This document shows, piece by piece, positions 60,301 through 64,000 of a stretch of 64,000 bases of DNA; position 1 is the first letter of the stretch, and each line of letters starts with the position of its first letter. Source of the stretch: Anisakis pegreffii (lineage: Eukaryota > Nematoda > Chromadorea > Rhabditida > Anisakidae). The translations under genes were made by a program, and so were the position numbers. Where the stretch lies: the NCBI GenBank assembly GCA_035041965.1, contig JAPYMA010001087.1, forward strand, positions 124,001 to 188,000. The letters run 5' to 3'. The notes below the pieces were generated by a model that had not been told where the DNA came from, searched no databases, and saw nothing but the letters and a program-made list of their open reading frames with translations.

Positions 60301-61795
60301 ATCGCTTTAAACCACGCTTTCTCCTCCAACTGACGAGCATTTTCAGCAAGTTGAGAACCACTGCTATAGAGCTAACATGAGCACCATTTCCAAACTAGCT
60401 GTATCTTCACAATCAGATTTGCCCAACAAGTCGGGAGTTCTTTTCAGAATCGATTTCAGGACATAGTTTTGTTTTAGAAAAGTATATCTCGATATCGTCG
60501 GATTGAATATCTGTCAAACAATTTCAGCGATTCTATAATACCGCTAATATGTGCACATTTGATCTTTGTGGTGTGATCAATGATAAAGTTCTATAGGAAT
60601 ATCACGAGTACCATTTTCAAACTACCTTCATTCCGAGTTCTTATCAAAATGAACTTCAGGAAATTCTCTAGTTTCAGAGAAGTATAGATCAGTCATTGTG
60701 AGGTTATGTAGCTATTGCTTTCTTGTAACATTGTTTTCTTCCAGATGACCATTTTTTATGTTTTAAACATTTGTTGGTAAAAATTCTTTCGGTACGAACG
60801 GCGGTACAATTTATGGGGATCACTGTGAAAAGATTAAAAGAATGTCGAAATGAGTGAGACAATAACTGAAGATTTGAACGAAGGTTGAGAAGTAACCTGG
60901 AAATATAACACTTGAAAAGTATGAAAATTGATGTTAGAACTTGAGAAGAAGTGTGGTCAAAGGAGTGAGAATCTGGAAGACGCTACTAATGAATTCTCCA
61001 TTCCGTAAGAATTTTCGCAGAAATTTCCCGATTTTATGATGTAGTCTTGATCAGAATGTATTTTTTTCTTCAGAACTATCAGTCGCAATCGTTCCTTTAG
61101 AATCACGAATGAAACTGTGAATTGTAGATGGCTAGAAGATTATGATTTTACATCATTTGCCGAATTATTTCTAATCAGCAAATCTCGATACTGCTTGAGT
61201 TTTCGCATTTGTTTGTTTGATGACAACTGTCGTTAAAGGATAATAGATTTGAATTAGTGTATCAAATGTTTTAATCAAATATACAAATGCTTTTTATCCA
61301 AATATATGATTTGTGAGTAACTTTTAATCATTATTGTGTCTCTATATGCAAACCTGTTTCTGATTACACTATGTCGCGTTTCGTATCGTGAAATTTGAAT
61401 GAGAGTGCTGAAGGGAATGCAGGTGTAGCCTTACTGTTAGCGCATGCCTTATGGCTAGCAAGGAATGTTAATAGTCGTGTGCAAATTTCTTTTTTTTCAT
61501 TCGTTTGTTTGAATGTTCGCTCTACTTCCGTCGTGGGTTTCTCTGTACGGCAAACCGATACGACCAGCCGAATTGTTTGATTGTTTTGATTTTATCGTTT
61601 TATCATTTAATTTATTCTTCTCTTCCTTTTTTCCTACTCAACTACAGTTGAGGCAGTGCATTCGTCGTTGCGTTTCCATGTGAATTGTATTATTTTAGTT
61701 CTATTTTTAACGAATAACTATTGAATTGAAGCTCAACAAGGCAACTTGTGTAAATCATCCATGAGTGAATAAATCTTTCTTTTTTTATGCCTCAG
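57305..61795. other. Intergenic, no supported gene
   Basis: No recognisable protein. A 142-codon frame (59148-59576, +) has Ser/Leu/His-rich composition and no motif. A degenerate repeat pair occupies 60365-60690. Confidence 0.55.
60365..60690 (+). repeat. Degenerate ~190-bp direct repeat pair
   Basis: Two units share GAGCACCATTTCCAAACTA, GAGTTCTTTTCAGAATCGA-like and AGTTTTGTTTTAGAAAAGTA-like blocks: about 60375-60490 and 60595-60690. Spacing is a little over 200 bp. The first contains CAGATTTGCCC, also present in the 12 kb repeat cluster, so the two families may be related. Confidence 0.5.
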
Positions 61796-62045
61796 CCTGG
61801 ACATGAGATTGTTAGAAGAGAGCATGAGAGTGATCCAGATCTCAGCTGATAAGCCTGAGCCAAGCTGTCACCTCGAATTACTGCATCCGGATGAAGTATT
61901 CAGGCCATTCAGGAGGTATACTGTGGATATGATTCATTATTTTTGGATCGATTCCAGCCGTTTCCATTCGTTCTTCGTTCACACTGTAACGAAAAAAAAC
62001 ATGGCGCGTACCTCTTCAATAATTCAATCGTGTTTTCGTATTTGA
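61796..62045 (+). other. Exon-like open segment upstream of baf-1 (weak)
   Basis: After a good acceptor (TTTTTTATGCCTCAG, ending about 61795) a frame stays open to 62045. It includes MRLLEESMRVIQISADKPEP and LELLHPDEVFRPFRRY. The first 40 codons look more protein-like than the rest. No family is recognised and no partner exons were found. It may belong to an independent gene ending shortly before baf-1, or be chance. Confidence 0.25.
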
Positions 62046-62527
62046 TTTGTCGAGTTTTGAAAATTGACGGCGATTGTTGAAGTAATAAACCAATTTTGCT
62101 GTTCTTATTTCCCTAGCTAGGATAATATGCGTGAAGTAGAATTTGGATCAGTTTATGACCGATTGAACTTGATGACTTTGTAGTTTAGCTTTCTGGCATC
62201 AGAACGACCGGCCAGCATTCTGTTCGCACGTATTCGCAAGTGGATTGTGCTAAAGTGCTCGACCATACACACACCAAATACTCTGAAACTATGTACGAAC
62301 GAAATGCGTCGTTCTGTTCATTTAATTAGTGTGCGCTATACAATAATCCAGAGCTTCTGTGCCCTTATCGTTGAATCTCGATTCCCTTCAGCAGTTTTCG
62401 GCGTAACTTACGAAATATAATGATAATTTTATGATCGTTTATGTGTCTGTAATCTCTGGCCAGTCGCTGCCAAGCTTTTGCGATTGAAATGTTGTGTGTT
62501 GGACGACTGAAATTGAATGTTTTTGCA

Positions 62528-62573
62528 GAGGTGTAAAATCAACTGAAACTTGAACCAATTAATTGGTGAGTGA
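62528..62573 (+). promoter_or_regulatory. Splice or trans-splice acceptor and 5' UTR of baf-1
   Basis: ATGTTTTTGCAG ends at 62528, 44 bases before the baf-1 start codon, with no good exon upstream. In nematodes such an acceptor just before an ATG is a common spliced-leader addition site. A normal 5' UTR intron is the alternative. Confidence 0.45.
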
Positions 62574-63290
62574 TGTCCACTACATCACTGAAACATCGTG
62601 AATTCATTTCTGAGCCAATGGGTGAAAAGGAAGTGACCGCAGTGGCTGGGATTGGTCCAGCATATGGTGAAAAGCTTACCAAAGCAGGCTTTGATAAGGT
62701 GACTTTCCGTAGCATCGTCTCTGGTCTGATTTTTCGCCATCTAAATCTGGTTTTTTGAAGTGATATTGCTTTTCTTCTTATTTAAAAACCCTTACCTTCA
62801 ACAGCTTCTTAAATCATTTTGCAGTAACCTTGATTATGATGGTTTTCGATTGTATGTTTGCAATCTCTTGAGGAGTTTCCCATCACGAATTTGCCGTTAT
62901 TCATTCAATTGACAAAATTTACTTTCAGGCATATGTACTGTTTGGACAGTTTCTGCTTTTGAAGAAGGACAAAGAACTTTTCATCGATTGGCTGAGGGTT
63001 TGCTTTGAATGCATTTCTTTTTTTCGTTTAGTGTTGTTTTTAATTCACTCTGGGATTGTTAAGGTTGCTAACATAAGCCGTCTTTAAGAACTCAAGAAGT
63101 TAGAGAAAGTGAGAACGGGTTAGGTGGTGGGTAAATGGTGATGTTACTGAATAGTTTCTCGTTTTGTTAATCAGCGTTCATTCAGTCTAATCCTTATCCG
63201 TTCATCTTTCAGGAGGTGGCTAGTGTATCATCACACCATGCAACATCCGCCTACAATTGTTTCAAGGAATGGAGTGAGCAGTTCATTTGA
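62573..63290 (+). CDS. baf-1: Barrier-to-autointegration factor
   Basis: A small DNA-bridging protein that binds double-stranded DNA without sequence specificity, LEM-domain proteins and lamin. It is needed for nuclear envelope reassembly and chromosome organisation. Three exons join in phase 0: 62573-62698 (42 codons), 62929-62997 (23 codons) and 63213-63290 (25 codons plus TGA), giving 90 residues; the family is 89-90. The start [20 protein letters not shown] is typical. The helix-hairpin-helix DNA-binding segment follows ([11 protein letters not shown] into [20 protein letters not shown]). The end [11 protein letters not shown] matches the family's last helix. ATG at 62573 is chosen over an in-frame GTG three bases earlier. 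AATAAA at 63466-63471 is a possible poly(A) signal. Confidence 0.97.
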
Positions 63291-64000
63291 ACGATTCATA
63301 TTATGCACCGTCATGTAATTCATAAAAACTATTTGGGAATTGACATTAATTTGTAGTCTCAAGATTCGATCTTCTTCAAATTTCTTTATGAACTTCCGTA
63401 GATGAGCGTTCTTCATGATAAGATCATTGAAAGTCTTGAAGAAGTCGAATCATTTGTGGATCGGTAATAAATTATAACGGTTATTCATTTTGTTCTCATA
63501 TCATTACGTTGTCCTCATTCGTGTATTGTATTGTTTTGAATCGTCGTTATTGTAGTTGATTGCCTCTGTAAAGTTCCTTAAATGTCATCTAATTTTATGA
63601 ATCATTCACAGGAAATCTTTCTTTTGTGAATAATTTGCTCGAATTTCTCATCTTTTTCAATGCAGTTTCAATCTTTAACCATTGTTCCTTTTATTGAGCA
63701 TATATTCTCATCTTGTATATTCGTTTAGCCCTCTAATCAATGAGAACTGAAGAAAAAGAGAAGCGGAATCATTCGTAATCCTTCAAATCTGTGCCATGGT
63801 AATCAGCAACCGTCGAAATTATCTTTTAACGTAAAGTAACTTACTAACTTACGAAAATGGAAAAAAAAACTGAGCGACACTTACTCGCAATAAATAGCAT
63901 GCATTAAGTTGATTCAGAATAGCAATTTTTTATATATGAGGCTGTTCTCGCAATAGTATGTCTAGTGATATCATATCATCTCTTGAGCGAAAGCGGACAT
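63291..64000. other. 3' flank of baf-1, no further gene
   Basis: Holds the baf-1 3' UTR and AATAAA at 63466. The remainder is AT-rich without a supported feature. Confidence 0.5.

Overview
The window looks like a piece of a nematode nuclear genome. It is AT-rich and gene-poor, with small multi-exon genes that use T-rich TTTTCAG acceptors. The clearest gene, a barrier-to-autointegration factor, has the nematode-type sequence ([11 protein letters not shown] start, GFDKAYVLFGQ core). There are also hairpins of the nematode histone type (CTTT loop). A parasitic lineage such as the ascaridoids is possible, but that is inference. Almost all long open frames are chance frames. The real genes had to be assembled from short exons by splice-site phase.

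Layout. 1-3.0 kb: nothing convincing. 3.05-3.86 kb: an intact ~0.8 kb hAT-like non-autonomous element with a target-site duplication, followed within 30 bp by two possible exons of an unknown gene (3.89-4.30 kb). 4.3-12.1 kb: no gene. 12.15-13.05 kb: a cluster of degenerate ~135 bp repeats in both orientations. 13.5-13.7 kb: coding-like fragments. 13.98-16.54 kb: a tandem duplication of a ~1.28 kb unit. Each copy ends in an array of histone-mRNA-type stem-loops at an exact 29-nt period, followed by AATAAA, and no histone gene is visible. 17.28-17.76 kb: a GC-richer stretch with inverted repeats. 18.79-24.51 kb (+): an 18-exon Polo-like kinase 4 (SAK/ZYG-1 type) gene, the kinase that starts centriole duplication. 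26.19-28.27 kb (-): a two- or three-exon gene for a secreted protein with an Asp/Asn/Val repeat and a basic tail.

29.0-43.0 kb is an intergenic tract rich in mobile elements. It holds three more copies of the 0.8 kb element, a nested pair of smaller hAT-like elements near 42.6-43.0 kb with a perfect 8-bp duplication, and an isolated GC-richer 84-codon frame at 31.65 kb. 43.0-56.4 kb has no gene I can support beyond a weak two-exon candidate at 45.05 kb. 56.45-57.30 kb (-): a two-exon small heat-shock protein (HSP20) gene. 57.3-62.5 kb: essentially empty, with a degenerate repeat pair at 60.36-60.69 kb. 62.57-63.29 kb (+): the three-exon baf-1 gene.

The four supported genes are not an operon. 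They are far apart, on both strands, and serve unrelated jobs: centriole duplication, a secreted repeat protein, proteostasis, and nuclear envelope/chromatin. The most unusual element is the pair of orphan 29-nt-period histone-type stem-loop arrays at 15.14 and 16.43 kb.
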